Of a stretch of 64,000 nucleotides of DNA, positions 16,869-26,396 are shown in pieces. Below the pieces are notes generated by a model, which saw only the letters and a list, made by a program, of their open reading frames with translations, did no database searches and was not told the origin of the DNA. Within the stretch, counting starts at the first letter, position 1, and every line of letters starts with the position of its first letter. Position numbers and translations under genes: made by a program. This DNA comes from UBA7985 sp002690455 (GTDB lineage: Bacteria > Pseudomonadota > Alphaproteobacteria > UBA7985), in assembly GCA_965662775.1 (NCBI GenBank), contig CBFIIW010000003.1, positions 124,001-188,000 on the forward strand, read 5' to 3'.

Positions 16869-18287
16869 TCAGACCTGGGTGCCACCGACGGTTATCGCGT
16901 CGATTTTGCAGGTTGGCTGGCCCACGGTCACGGGCAGACTTTGACCCGCTTTGCCACACATGCCCACGCCCTTCTTTATCTCGAGGTCGTTGCCGACCAT
17001 CGATACACGGCGCATGACCTCGGGGCCGTTACCGATGAGGGTCACACCTTTGATGGGTTCGGCAATCCGGCCGTCTCGGATCCGGTAGGCTTCAGTGATT
17101 TTAAAGGTGAACTGGCCGTTGGTAATATCGACCTGTCCGCCGCCAAAGTCGACGGCGTAGATGCCATCGCGGACCGAAGCGATAATCTCGCCCGGGTCAT
17201 CCTGCCCGGCTGCCATAAAGGTGTTCGTCATTCGAGGCATGGGCGCGTGGGCGTAAGACTCTCGGCGGCCGTTGCCTGTTGCTGCCACCCCCATCAGTCG
17301 AGCGTTCATTCTGTCCTGCATGTAACCGACCAGCCGTCCGTTCTCGATCAGAACGTTATTCTGAGTCGGCGTCCCTTCATCATCGATGGCCAGTGAGCCA
17401 CGATGGTCGGTCAGCGTGCCGTCATCGATGATGGTTACCCCAGGGGCCGCGACCATTTCACCCATCATGCCGGCATAGAGCGAAGTCTGCTTACGGTTGA
17501 AGTCGCCCTCCAGCCCGTGGCCGACCGCCTCATGCAACAAAACGCCAGGCCAGCCGGGGCCACAAACCACAGTCATCTCACCCGCGGGGGCTTCAACAGC
17601 CTGCAGGTTGACTTCGGCCTGTCGGATGGCCTGTGCGACGGCTTCTTCCCAGGCCAGCTCTCCGATATGCGGGTCAAGTGCCGTGCGCCCGCCGAGCGCA
17701 AACCCACCCGCCTCGCGCTTGTCACCATCCTGCAGCATCACCGACACCCGCATCGACGACATCGGGCGGGAATCGCTGACACGGAAGCCGCCGGGGCGGA
17801 GAACTGTCACGTCTTTGTGGGCGGTCGAAAGTGATACTGTTACCTGCCGCACTCGGGGGTCTTTACCTCGGGCGTGGGCGTCAATGGTCTGGGCCAGCGC
17901 CACCTTTCTCTCAAAGCTCGGTCCGGCGTCGATCACGTCCTCGTCGGTATAGGGGCGCTGGTTGGTGCGCTTTGGGTCAAGCGCCAGCGTGCCACCGCCC
18001 GAACGCGCCGCCGCGGCCGCCGTCTCGCCTGCGCGGGCCAGCGACGCCTCGGTGACCTGATCCGAGTGCGCGTAGCCGGTCAGTTCACCGGCCACTGCGC
18101 GCAAACCGAAGCCGCGGTCTTCGTCATAGGATGCCCGCTTCAGTCGACCGTCATCGTAGACCAGCGTCTGCGCCTTGGTATGTTCGAGATAGAGCTCGCC
18201 GTCATCGGCGCCGAGCAGCGCCGATTCCAGCTGTGAGAGGGCAAAATCTGGGTCGAGGTCGAGATCCGGCAGCAGAGGCAGGCCCAT
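16869..18287 (-). CDS. tldD: Metalloprotease TldD
   Basis: Catalytic subunit of the TldD/TldE peptidase. 472 aa. The zinc motif LHEAVGHGLEGD (HEXXXH) is intact in the middle of the protein, and the C-terminal domain carries the expected metal-ligand region (IEIKKGVGMCGKAGQSL, shortened here). Its upstream neighbour on the other strand is the cytochrome oxidase cluster, a common arrangement in alphaproteobacteria. It is followed closely by tadA. Confidence 0.95.
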   Translation of the reverse strand: MGLPLLPDLDLDPDFALSQLESALLGADDGELYLEHTKAQTLVYDDGRLKRASYDEDRGFGLRAVAGELTGYAHSDQVTEASLARAGETAAAAARSGGGTLALDPKRTNQRPYTDEDVIDAGPSFERKVALAQTIDAHARGKDPRVRQVTVSLSTAHKDVTVLRPGGFRVSDSRPMSSMRVSVMLQDGDKREAGGFALGGRTALDPHIGELAWEEAVAQAIRQAEVNLQAVEAPAGEMTVVCGPGWPGVLLHEAVGHGLEGDFNRKQTSLYAGMMGEMVAAPGVTIIDDGTLTDHRGSLAIDDEGTPTQNNVLIENGRLVGYMQDRMNARLMGVAATGNGRRESYAHAPMPRMTNTFMAAGQDDPGEIIASVRDGIYAVDFGGGQVDITNGQFTFKITEAYRIRDGRIAEPIKGVTLIGNGPEVMRRVSMVGNDLEIKKGVGMCGKAGQSLPVTVGQPTCKIDAITVGGTQV

Positions 18288-18538
18288 GATGTCATCGTCC
18301 TAAGCAAAGGTGAGTTGCGAAAAGGCTAAAGCTCAACAGGATATGGTGCCGAGTCAAAGGGTTTCGAGGCCTCAAAGGCAAGATTAATCCGCGTCAATCC
18401 GCCCTGCGGCCCACCTATGACTTTGCTTGTGAATTCATGTCGTCTAAGAGAAGGTCAAACTGGAAGCAATGGAGCAGGATCGTATCCCGGTTGGCTCGGC
18501 TTTCGTTAATGAACATCATTGTTAAGCAAGCAGGTCCC

Positions 18539-19489
18539 ATGGTGCGGATTTTCAAATCTATATTGCTCGCGTTGTCCGTTGTGGCGGTCGCGGCGACAGA
18601 AGCCCAGGCTCAGGTTACGGTCCAGGGTATTCCGGCTGAATACGGTCTCAGCTTCCAGGAGCCGGCAACGCCGATCATGGAACGCGCCGTCGGGCAGTTC
18701 AACGTGTTCATCCTGCCACTGATGGCGGCGGTGACAGTTTTCGTTCTGCTGCTTCTTCTGTGGACCTGCTGGGCGTTCCGTGAGCGCGATGGCCACCAGG
18801 CGAACAACGTCACCCACAACACCACCATCGAGATTGTCTGGACTGTTGTTCCGATTCTCATTCTGGTTGTCATGTTCGTACCGGCGATGCGGTTCCTGTA
18901 CTACAACGAGAACGGCCCGGACATGCTCATCAACGGTGAGCGTGGCAACGACACGCACGCTGAACTTGTCATGCAAGTCACCGGCAACCAGTGGAACTGG
19001 ACCTACGAATACTTGCTTTACCGGGATGAAAATGGCGTGGAGACCGATGTCTCCGGACTGGAATTCACCGCGAATATGCTTCCACAGGACGCGCTGCTTT
19101 CTGACCCGCGTCGCGATGGCAGCCTGTACAAGGGCGAAACCGATTATCACGTGGTAATTCCAAGCAACACCGTAGTGCGGTTCAACGTAACCGCTTCTGA
19201 CGTGCTGCATGCCTTTGCGATGCCGGCTTTTGGTGTGAAGGTGGATGCAATCCCGGGTCATATGAACAACACCTGGGCGCTGGTGAACCCTGGTAAAGAA
19301 GGCCTGTACATCGGCCAGTGCTCTGAAATCTGTGGTGACCGTCACTCCTTTATGCCGATTGCCATCGACGCCCTGCCCAAGGACGAGTTCCTCGCCTGGG
19401 TCGGCACTGCGAAGAGTGAACTGGAAGGCGGCGCGATAGGTCCGTCCCTGCCGGCACGCTACGACAATCAGGTTGCTGCGGCGAATTAA
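18539..19489 (+). CDS. ctaC: Cytochrome c oxidase subunit II
   Basis: Receives electrons from cytochrome c at the CuA centre of the aa3 oxidase. After a cleavable signal (ending EAQA-Q), two membrane helices and a periplasmic cupredoxin domain follow. The CuA ligands lie in GQCSEICGDRHSFM, with the upstream His in VLHAFAMP and the aromatic electron-entry patch NQWNWTYEY. ATG at 18539 is preferred; 18509 is an in-frame alternative. The 250-bp gap upstream should contain the cluster promoter, though I could not pick one confidently. Confidence 0.95.
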   Translation: MVRIFKSILLALSVVAVAATEAQAQVTVQGIPAEYGLSFQEPATPIMERAVGQFNVFILPLMAAVTVFVLLLLLWTCWAFRERDGHQANNVTHNTTIEIVWTVVPILILVVMFVPAMRFLYYNENGPDMLINGERGNDTHAELVMQVTGNQWNWTYEYLLYRDENGVETDVSGLEFTANMLPQDALLSDPRRDGSLYKGETDYHVVIPSNTVVRFNVTASDVLHAFAMPAFGVKVDAIPGHMNNTWALVNPGKEGLYIGQCSEICGDRHSFMPIAIDALPKDEFLAWVGTAKSELEGGAIGPSLPARYDNQVAAAN

Positions 19490-19505
19490 CGCCCGGCTGA
19501 TTTAA

Positions 19506-19531
19506 GGCCGACCCCGGTCGCGGGGTTGGTC
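19506..19531 (+). promoter_or_regulatory. Intercistronic hairpin between ctaC and ctaD
   Basis: A 10-bp stem (19506-19515 with 19522-19531, including G-U pairs) with a 6-nt loop and no T tract. In RNA it could be a processing or stability element that adjusts the ctaC:ctaD ratio. It is not a convincing terminator. Confidence 0.4.
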
Positions 19532-19602
19532 TAAACCGAAACTACGACGCAACGATAAAGTCCAAAACCACGACTTACGGCCAAGGATTCAAGGAAGAGA
19601 CT

Positions 19603-21222
19603 ATGGCTTACGCAGCAGATCACGCCGCTGACCACCACGACCACAAGCCAAACCCATTCTGGCGGTGGTTTGGCTCGACCAACCACAAGGACATTGGCAC
19701 GCTGTATCTGGTGTTCTCGGTTTTCACCGGGATCATCGGCGCCGCGCTTTCTGTCGTTATGCGGATGGAGTTGTCTGACCCAGGCGTGGAATTCCTCGTC
19801 AAGGAAAACGGCGACCCCAACGGTCACTTCTGGAACACCATTATCACCGCCCATGGGGTAATCATGATTTTCTTTGTGGTCATGCCCGCACTGATCGGTG
19901 GCTTTGGTAACTGGTTTGTGCCGTTGATGATTGGTGCGCCAGATATGGCCTTCCCGCGTATGAATAACATCTCGTTCTGGCTGCTGGTTCCAGCGCTGGG
20001 CTTTGGGATCCTTTCCGCTGTGGTAGGCGGGGGCGCTGGCACAGGCTGGACCTTCTATCCGCCGCTATCAGTCATGCAGCCTGACAAAATGTCGGTTTCG
20101 TTTGCGATTTTTGCCCTGCACATGGCCGGTGCGTCGTCCATTATGGGGGCGATAAACTTCATCACCACGATCCTGAACATGCGTGCACCTGGCATGACCC
20201 TGCACCGCATGCCACTGTTTGCCTGGGCCATGTTGGTTACGGCCTTCCTGCTGCTTTTGGCCGTACCGGTTCTCGGCGGTGCCATCACTATGCTGCTGGC
20301 AGATAACGCGCTTGGCACCTGTTTCTTCTGCGCCGAAGGCGGCGACCCGGTCCTGTTCCAGCACCTGTTTTGGTTCTTCGGTCACCCCGAAGTTTACATC
20401 ATGATCCTGCCGGCTTTCGGTATCGTCAGCCACGTGGTCAGCACGTTCTCCCGCAAGCCTATCTTCGGTTACTTGGGCATGGCCTACGCCATGGTGTCGA
20501 TCGGCTTCATAGGCTTCGTTGTCTGGGCTCACCACATGTATACCGTTGGTATGCCGACCAATGTTCAGGCCTACTTCACCCTGGCGACCATGGTCATTGC
20601 GGTTCCAACCGGTATCAAGATCTTCTCCTGGATCGCGACGATGTGGGGCGGCTCGATTCGCTTCACCACCCCGATGCTCTGGGCTGTCGGCTTCATCTTC
20701 CTGTTTACACTCGGCGGCGTGACCGGCGTCATGCTGTCCATGGCCCAGTTCGACAAGACGCTTCACGACACCTACTTCGTGGTTGCGCACTTCCATTACG
20801 TTCTGTCCATGGGCGCGGTCTTCGCGATCTTCTGTGGCTGGTACTACTGGATCGGCAAAATGTCCGGCCGTCAGTACCCCGAATGGGCAGGCCAACTGCA
20901 CTTCTGGACCTTTTTCGCGGGCGTGAACCTGATCTTCTTCCCTCAGCACTTCCTGGGCCTACAGGGTATGCCGCGTCGCTACATCGACTACCTCGACACG
21001 CAGGCGTTCTACAACGCAATCTCTTCCTGGGGGGCTTACCTGTCGTTTGCTTCGACCCTGTTCTTCCTAGGTATCGCGATTTACACACTGGTGGCCGGTC
21101 GCCGCGTTGGCGACAACTACTGGGGTGATGGTGCGACCACGCTGGAGTGGACGGTTTCTTCCCCACCGCCGTTCCATACCTTCGATGACCTGCCACAGAT
21201 TGAGCCTGAGGCAGCGCACTAA
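19603..21222 (+). CDS. ctaD: Cytochrome c oxidase subunit I (aa3 type)
   Basis: Catalytic subunit with 12 membrane helices carrying heme a and the heme a3-CuB site that reduces oxygen. 539 aa. Visible landmarks are the heme a His in ITAHGVIMIFF, the CuB/Tyr motif FWFFGHPEVYIMILP (the His-Pro-Glu-Val-Tyr cross-link), the paired His in VWAHHMYTVG, and VAHFHYVLSMG with the heme His pair. Presence of GHPEVYI places it in the A-type oxidases with D and K channels. Ribosome site GGAAGAG precedes ATG. Confidence 0.97.
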   Translation: MAYAADHAADHHDHKPNPFWRWFGSTNHKDIGTLYLVFSVFTGIIGAALSVVMRMELSDPGVEFLVKENGDPNGHFWNTIITAHGVIMIFFVVMPALIGGFGNWFVPLMIGAPDMAFPRMNNISFWLLVPALGFGILSAVVGGGAGTGWTFYPPLSVMQPDKMSVSFAIFALHMAGASSIMGAINFITTILNMRAPGMTLHRMPLFAWAMLVTAFLLLLAVPVLGGAITMLLADNALGTCFFCAEGGDPVLFQHLFWFFGHPEVYIMILPAFGIVSHVVSTFSRKPIFGYLGMAYAMVSIGFIGFVVWAHHMYTVGMPTNVQAYFTLATMVIAVPTGIKIFSWIATMWGGSIRFTTPMLWAVGFIFLFTLGGVTGVMLSMAQFDKTLHDTYFVVAHFHYVLSMGAVFAIFCGWYYWIGKMSGRQYPEWAGQLHFWTFFAGVNLIFFPQHFLGLQGMPRRYIDYLDTQAFYNAISSWGAYLSFASTLFFLGIAIYTLVAGRRVGDNYWGDGATTLEWTVSSPPPFHTFDDLPQIEPEAAH

Positions 21223-21233
21223 GAAGGAGTACG

Positions 21234-22208
21234 ATGTCCAGCATCGTCGATCAAAACACCTCGGCGGCCGATGGCTATGAAGACTCAGCCATCACCGCCG
21301 CCGAGTTGAGCGAAAACGACGCGCCACAGACTGGGTCCGTGGCGCGCGCTTATTTCCAGCTGCTGAAACCGCGGGTCATGACCCTTGTGGTCTTTACTGC
21401 AGCGGTTGGCTTGTGGCTTGCGCCCGGCGAGATCGAGGCTTGGCGCGCCCTTCTCGGGCTGCTGACCCTCGCGGTCGGGGCCGGGGCCTCAGGCGCGCTA
21501 AATATGTGGTACGACCGCGATATTGATGCGCTCATGTCGCGAACGGCCCGGCGCCCCATCCCCAATGGCGACGTCGGCCCCAGTGCAGCGCTGGTCTACG
21601 GACTCGCACTGTCCATTGGTTCAGTGATTGCCTTGGGTCTGGTGACGAACTGGGTCGCCGCTGGCATCCTTGCCTTTACCAACGCTTTCTACGTCGTCAT
21701 CTACACGATGTGGCTCAAGCGCCGGACGGCGCAGAACATTGTCATTGGCGGTGCAGCAGGTGCCTTCCCTCCCATGATCGGTTGGGCCATGGTTTCGGGT
21801 GATATTTCGTGGGTAGGCTTCGTGCTCTTCGGCCTGATCTTCCTATGGACCCCGCCGCACTTCTGGGCGCTGGCGCTGGTTAAGGAGAGCGAATACGGCG
21901 CGGTCAAAGTGCCCATGCTGCCGAACGTTGTCGGCGCGCAGGAAACCAAGCGCCAGATCGTAATCTACACCGCCGCTATGTCGCTGATCGGGCTCGTCCC
22001 TTTCGTATTGGGCGCAGCGGGGTACATCTATTTCGTCGTGGCGCTGGCCTTTGGCGGCCTGTTCATGGTCAACGCCTGGCAGCTGTTGCGGGGGGACTCG
22101 CTCGCACCGGCCAAACGGATGTTCGGCTTCTCGATCTTTTACCTGTTTCTGCTGTTCGGGCTGTTGCTCGTCGACGCCCGCAGCCACGTCAGCCTGACCT
22201 GGTCATGA
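21234..22208 (+). CDS. ctaB: Protoheme IX farnesyltransferase
   Basis: Polytopic membrane prenyltransferase converting heme B to heme O, the precursor of heme A for CtaD. 324 aa. The UbiA-family motif NMWYDRDIDALMSRT (Mg-diphosphate site) and the second Asp-poor YTMWLKRRTAQNIVIGG segment are clear. There is an N-terminal soluble extension of about 40 residues. It starts 11 nt after ctaD with AAGGAG before the ATG, so it is in the same transcript. Confidence 0.95.
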   Translation: MSSIVDQNTSAADGYEDSAITAAELSENDAPQTGSVARAYFQLLKPRVMTLVVFTAAVGLWLAPGEIEAWRALLGLLTLAVGAGASGALNMWYDRDIDALMSRTARRPIPNGDVGPSAALVYGLALSIGSVIALGLVTNWVAAGILAFTNAFYVVIYTMWLKRRTAQNIVIGGAAGAFPPMIGWAMVSGDISWVGFVLFGLIFLWTPPHFWALALVKESEYGAVKVPMLPNVVGAQETKRQIVIYTAAMSLIGLVPFVLGAAGYIYFVVALAFGGLFMVNAWQLLRGDSLAPAKRMFGFSIFYLFLLFGLLLVDARSHVSLTWS

Positions 22209-22253
22209 GCCAGCGCCATCGGTCAGCCCGTTTTCTGCTAGGAGTGTGACGCC

Positions 22254-22412
22254 ATGTCGAACAAGAAAGATACGAAAGACCAAAATCGCCGCCCAGAGTG
22301 GATTAAGGGTCGAGCCCGCGGCAATCTGATCATCTTCGCGGTACTGGCCATCTTCGTGCTGGGTTGGTACGGCTATTTCCTGATCAACACCGCGATGCGA
22401 GCACAGCCGTAG
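22254..22412 (+). CDS. Small single-span membrane protein of the oxidase cluster (CoxF-like)
   Basis: A 52-aa reading frame between ctaB and ctaG: charged N-terminus (MSNKKDTKDQNRRPEW), then one hydrophobic segment (LIIFAVLAIFVLGWYGYF) and a short tail. AGGAG lies 9 nt before the ATG. Small proteins of this form are common at this exact place in alphaproteobacterial cta/cox clusters and are annotated CoxF or hypothetical. A role in oxidase assembly is inferred from position only. Confidence 0.75.
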   Translation: MSNKKDTKDQNRRPEWIKGRARGNLIIFAVLAIFVLGWYGYFLINTAMRAQP

Positions 22413-22452
22413 CGCTTCCGCTGCCGCAAACCCTAGGCAGGACTGCTAAAGC

Positions 22453-23037
22453 ATGAGCACACAGACCCCCCCCATTCGCCGCTCAGGGCGCGGTAACACG
22501 CGCGTGCTGCTGCTGTCCCTCGGGGTGATCGCCGGCATGCTGGCGCTCGTTGCCACGGCACCGGCGGCTTACCGTAAGTTCTGTGAGATCACAGGCATTT
22601 CCGGCACAACGCAGGTCGCTGAAGCCAGTGATGCTGAGGCAGCGGCCGAGCGTGCAAGCCTGGCAGGTGGACTGGGCGAGATCGAAGTGTTGTTCACCGC
22701 CAGCGTTGACCCCAGCCTGCCATGGAAATTCCGGCCCAAACAGCGCACGGTGCGCCTGCCTATTGGAGAGCAAGGCGAAGTTGCATACGAGGCTGAAAAC
22801 CGCTCCCGCACTCAGACGACACTGGGCACGGCAACCTTTAACGTGACCCCGCTGCAAGCCGGTCGCTACTTCTCCAAAATTCAGTGTTTCTGTTTTGAAG
22901 AACAGCAACTGGACCCCGGCCAGTCGGTTGATATGCCGGTGTTATTCTATGTTGATCCGGCGATCCGCAATGACCCGGATTTGAAAGATTTGCGCCAGAT
23001 CACACTTGCTTACACCTTCTTCAATGCCAATGACTGA
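22453..23037 (+). CDS. ctaG: Cytochrome c oxidase assembly protein CtaG/Cox11
   Basis: Membrane-anchored copper chaperone that delivers Cu to the CuB site of subunit I. 194 aa. One N-terminal membrane helix is followed by an immunoglobulin-like periplasmic domain with the copper motif KIQCFCFEEQ and the downstream MPVLFYVDP strand. All family hallmarks are present and the length is normal. It follows the CoxF-like gene by 40 bp. Confidence 0.95.
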   Translation: MSTQTPPIRRSGRGNTRVLLLSLGVIAGMLALVATAPAAYRKFCEITGISGTTQVAEASDAEAAAERASLAGGLGEIEVLFTASVDPSLPWKFRPKQRTVRLPIGEQGEVAYEAENRSRTQTTLGTATFNVTPLQAGRYFSKIQCFCFEEQQLDPGQSVDMPVLFYVDPAIRNDPDLKDLRQITLAYTFFNAND

Positions 23038-23159
23038 TTCCCGGTCGGAAGCTTCCGCAAAATTGCAGGGGTCGAAAGCGCCCGAAGCCCGTTGCGCGCC
23101 AGCGCTCAGACGCTTAAAAGACGTTTCGAATACTAACTTCAGCACAAGGACATCCAGCG

Positions 23160-24017
23160 ATGGCAGACGCGCATCACGGTCCGAACCACGACTATCACCT
23201 TGTTGACCCGTCCATCTGGCCACTCACGACATCGCTGAGTGTCGGTGCCTTACTCTTTGGACTGGTGCTGCTGTTCCATTTTGACCCGAATACAAACTAC
23301 GAAGGGTTGATGGCGACCCTGATAGACGTTCGCTGGTTTATTGTCGGGCTCGCAGGCGCGGGAATGATTGCCTCGGTGTTTGGCTGGTGGGGTGATGTGA
23401 TCAAAGAGAGTCGGCAGGGGGACCATAAGCCGATTGTGCAGCTGGGCCTGCGCTATGGCATGCTGTTCTTCATCGCCTCGGAAGTGATGTTCTTCTTCGC
23501 CTTCTTCTGGGCCTACTTCAATTTCGGCGTGACCGAAGAAGCCTGGCCGCCGAAGGGTACCGAAGCCTTCAACCCAATCGATATGCCGCTTTACAACACC
23601 GTGATTCTGCTGCTCTCCGGTGTTACGGTGACTTGGGCGCATGAGGCCATTCGCTATGGCAATCGCTCAGACTACCTGATCTCTCTGGGTCTGACTGTCG
23701 TCCTTGGTGTATTGTTTACCGGGATGCAGGCGGTGGAATACATCGAAGCGTTCTCCGTCTTCGGCTACGGCCCAGACGCAGAGGGTGTCGTTCGAACCTA
23801 CCCATCTGTATTCCTGATTGCGACCGGATTTCACGGCGCTCACGTGATCATCGGCACGACCTTCCTAGCCGTGTGTTGGTTCCGGGGACTGGCCAACAAC
23901 ATCACCAAAGAAAAGCACTTCGGATTTGAAGCGGCGGCTTGGTACTGGCACTTCGTCGACGTGGTGTGGCTGTTCCTTTACGTTTCCATTTACTGGGGCA
24001 TTTTTGATCGCGGCTAA
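23160..24017 (+). CDS. ctaE: Cytochrome c oxidase subunit III
   Basis: Seven-helix membrane subunit of the aa3 oxidase, stabilising the core and channelling oxygen. 285 aa. Characteristic segments are HDYHLVDPSIWPL near the start, SEVMFFFAFFWAYF, VTWAHEAIRYG, and the closing WYWHFVDVVWLFLYVSIYW. It is 122 bp downstream of ctaG. The DUF983 gene often found after ctaE in related bacteria is absent, and SURF1 follows directly. Confidence 0.96.
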   Translation: MADAHHGPNHDYHLVDPSIWPLTTSLSVGALLFGLVLLFHFDPNTNYEGLMATLIDVRWFIVGLAGAGMIASVFGWWGDVIKESRQGDHKPIVQLGLRYGMLFFIASEVMFFFAFFWAYFNFGVTEEAWPPKGTEAFNPIDMPLYNTVILLLSGVTVTWAHEAIRYGNRSDYLISLGLTVVLGVLFTGMQAVEYIEAFSVFGYGPDAEGVVRTYPSVFLIATGFHGAHVIIGTTFLAVCWFRGLANNITKEKHFGFEAAAWYWHFVDVVWLFLYVSIYWGIFDRG

Positions 24018-24086
24018 AGCCGCTGGTCGTTTGGCCGTCATGAGCCGGCGGGTGTTGTCTTTCCGGGGCGCGGTGGAGTTTCTGAT

Positions 24087-24833
24087 ATGAACCGCGCCTT
24101 CGGCTCCCGTCACTTCCGTCCCCGCCCCATTCTCTACTGTCTGGCGCTTCCATGCTTCGTGCTGCTGTGCAGTCTGGGCCTATGGCAGCTGCAGCGGTTA
24201 GCATGGAAGAATGATCTTTTAGCAGCGCAGATTGCGCGGGAGGCCACGCCGCCGCGGAATATCACCGCCGCCGCTGTGCTGGCTGATTTGTCCGATTTTA
24301 CCGGTGTGCGCCTGAGCGGCGACCTTGACCTCTCCCGATCTATTGGCTTCTTCGGCCGAACCGCGAACGGGCGGCAAGGGCGGGATTTCTACGCGCCACT
24401 CACGCTGGCCGATCAGCAGATCGTCTGGATCAAGCTGGGTTGGCGCCAGACCGATCCTGACATCAACGCCGGCACCCAGGCGGGATTGCTCAGCGGCACC
24501 TTGCCCGACGGGCAGGTCTATCAGGGTGGCTGGCGCGGCAACCCGCGCTTTTACCCCGGCAACCAGCCCGAGCGCGACCTCTGGGCTGTGGCTGAGCCCG
24601 CAGCTCTCTCCGCCCACGTCGGCCTCGATCCCGAGCAGACGCTGGCTCAGCTGGTTGAACTTACCCAACCCCTGATGGCCAGTGGGGGCTTCGTGCCGAC
24701 CCCCACGGGCAGCGAACTTCGTAACCCCCATCTCAGCTATGCGGTACAATGGTTCAGTTTCGCAGCGCTGCTGGCGCTGTTCGTCGCTTTGCTCAGCTTT
24801 CCTCGTCGCCCGGAAAAGGAACCAACGCCATGA
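24087..24833 (+). CDS. SURF1-family oxidase assembly protein
   Basis: Inner-membrane protein that presents heme A to cytochrome oxidase subunit I. 248 aa. Two membrane helices flank a periplasmic domain. The N-terminal LGLWQLQRLAWKNDLLAAQ signature (conserved W-Q-R) and the C-terminal HLSYAVQWFSFAALL helix are diagnostic. Its stop overlaps the ATG of the downstream peptidase by 4 nt (ATGA). Confidence 0.93.
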   Translation: MNRAFGSRHFRPRPILYCLALPCFVLLCSLGLWQLQRLAWKNDLLAAQIAREATPPRNITAAAVLADLSDFTGVRLSGDLDLSRSIGFFGRTANGRQGRDFYAPLTLADQQIVWIKLGWRQTDPDINAGTQAGLLSGTLPDGQVYQGGWRGNPRFYPGNQPERDLWAVAEPAALSAHVGLDPEQTLAQLVELTQPLMASGGFVPTPTGSELRNPHLSYAVQWFSFAALLALFVALLSFPRRPEKEPTP

Positions 24834-26320
24834 CCGCCTATGCTGCGCTTGAAGCGCTTAACGCCCGCGCTGGAACCCTTGGCGAAGCACTGTCGATCCT
24901 GCACTGGGATCAACAGGCAATGATGCCCGCCGGTGGTAACGATAGCCGGGGCGAACAGACCGCGCTGCTTGAGACCATGATCCACGAAATTGCTGCTGGA
25001 CCGGCCATGGGGGAGGCGATCGAAGCTGCCTCAGCTCAGAATGACCTCGACCCCTGGCAGCGTGCCAACGTCGCCGAGTCCCGTCGGCGATATCTGCGAG
25101 CAACGGCGCTACCGGCGGAGCTGGTTGCGGCAAAGGCCCGCGCTGAGAGCCAGGCCTTCGCCGTGTGGCAACAGGCCCGACCTGCCGATGACTTTGTGGC
25201 GGCTCTGCCCGCGCTGCGCACCTGTTTCAATCTTGCGCGACAGGCGGGGCAGGCCATCGCCGACGCCACGGGACAGCCGCTTTATGAAGCGATGATCGCG
25301 GGCTTTGAACCTGACTTGAGCGTTGCCGAAATTGATGCTGTGTTCGACGACTACGCCGCGTTTCTGCCTGACTTCCTCGACAATGTGCTGGCCGCACAGC
25401 ATCGACGTGAACCGCCGATACCGCTGGAGGGGCCTTTTGACATCGAGCTGCAGAAAGCAGCGTTTCAGGACATTATGGGCGCGCTTGGCTTTGATTTTGA
25501 CCATGGTCGACTCGATACGTCGGCACATCCGTTTTGCGGCGGGACGCCGTCCGACGTGCGTATGACCACCCGCTATAGCGACGGGGCCTTTCTCGATGCG
25601 ATGATGGGGGTAGTGCATGAAACCGGACACGCGCTCTACGAGCAGGGACTGCCTGCGCAGTGGGCGCGCCAGCCGGTGGGGCAGGCAAGGGGGATGGTTC
25701 TGCACGAAAGCCAGTCGCTGACCATCGAGATGCAGATCGTGCGTTCACAGGCGTTTATGACCTTCGCCGCGCCAAAGCTGGCGCAAGCCTTCGGAAAATC
25801 TGGCCCGGCCTGGAGCGCGGAGAACCTCGCCAGCCACGCCGCAAGGGTGGAGCGCAGCTTCATTCGGGTAGAGGCCGATGAAGTGACATATCCTGCGCAC
25901 GTGATCCTGCGCTACCGCCTTGAGAAGGCGATGCTCACGGGTGATCTGGACCTCGCCGACTTGCCGCAGGCCTGGGGCGACGGGCTGGAGGCGTTGCTTG
26001 GCATTCGACCACCGTCTGACCGTGAAGGTTGCTTGCAGGATATCCACTGGTACAGCGGGGCTTTCGGCTATTTTCCGACGTACAGCCTCGGAGCCATGTG
26101 TGCCGCACAGGTCTTTGCCGCCGCGCGGGAGCAGCTTGGCGAGGTTGAGGCCCAGATCGAGGTTGGTGATTTCGCCCCGCTATTGAACTGGTTGCGCACC
26201 AACATCCACAGCAAGGCTTCGTCTGGATCTACAAACGAAATTCTGATGGCTGCGACCGGCTCTGCCTTACGCACAGATGCGTTCAAAGCGCATTTGCAGC
26301 GGCGTTACCTCGATGGCTAA
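24830..26320 (+). CDS. M32-family metallocarboxypeptidase (Taq type)
   Basis: Cytosolic zinc carboxypeptidase of 496 aa removing C-terminal residues from peptides. The zinc motif HETGHALYEQGL (HEXXH) is followed by the downstream glutamate region ESQSLTIEMQ, and HPFCGG (the HPF substrate motif) and the IRVEADEVTYPAH segment are also present. All are hallmarks of M32. ATG at 24830 overlaps the SURF1 stop; the longer frame from 24749 is the other reading of SURF1. Linkage to the oxidase cluster is probably transcriptional only. Confidence 0.93.
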   Translation: MTAYAALEALNARAGTLGEALSILHWDQQAMMPAGGNDSRGEQTALLETMIHEIAAGPAMGEAIEAASAQNDLDPWQRANVAESRRRYLRATALPAELVAAKARAESQAFAVWQQARPADDFVAALPALRTCFNLARQAGQAIADATGQPLYEAMIAGFEPDLSVAEIDAVFDDYAAFLPDFLDNVLAAQHRREPPIPLEGPFDIELQKAAFQDIMGALGFDFDHGRLDTSAHPFCGGTPSDVRMTTRYSDGAFLDAMMGVVHETGHALYEQGLPAQWARQPVGQARGMVLHESQSLTIEMQIVRSQAFMTFAAPKLAQAFGKSGPAWSAENLASHAARVERSFIRVEADEVTYPAHVILRYRLEKAMLTGDLDLADLPQAWGDGLEALLGIRPPSDREGCLQDIHWYSGAFGYFPTYSLGAMCAAQVFAAAREQLGEVEAQIEVGDFAPLLNWLRTNIHSKASSGSTNEILMAATGSALRTDAFKAHLQRRYLDG

Positions 26321-26396
26321 GCTGCACGCCAGAGGAAGGTCGGCCGCAGCGGCATGCCACCTGTAACGGAAGAGCGAAGGCAGGAAACAGAGCACC

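Noticed and set aside
20068..20949. 293-aa minus-strand frame inside ctaD
   Set aside because: His/Asp/Glu-rich shadow of the highly conserved ctaD coding frame; no independent signals.
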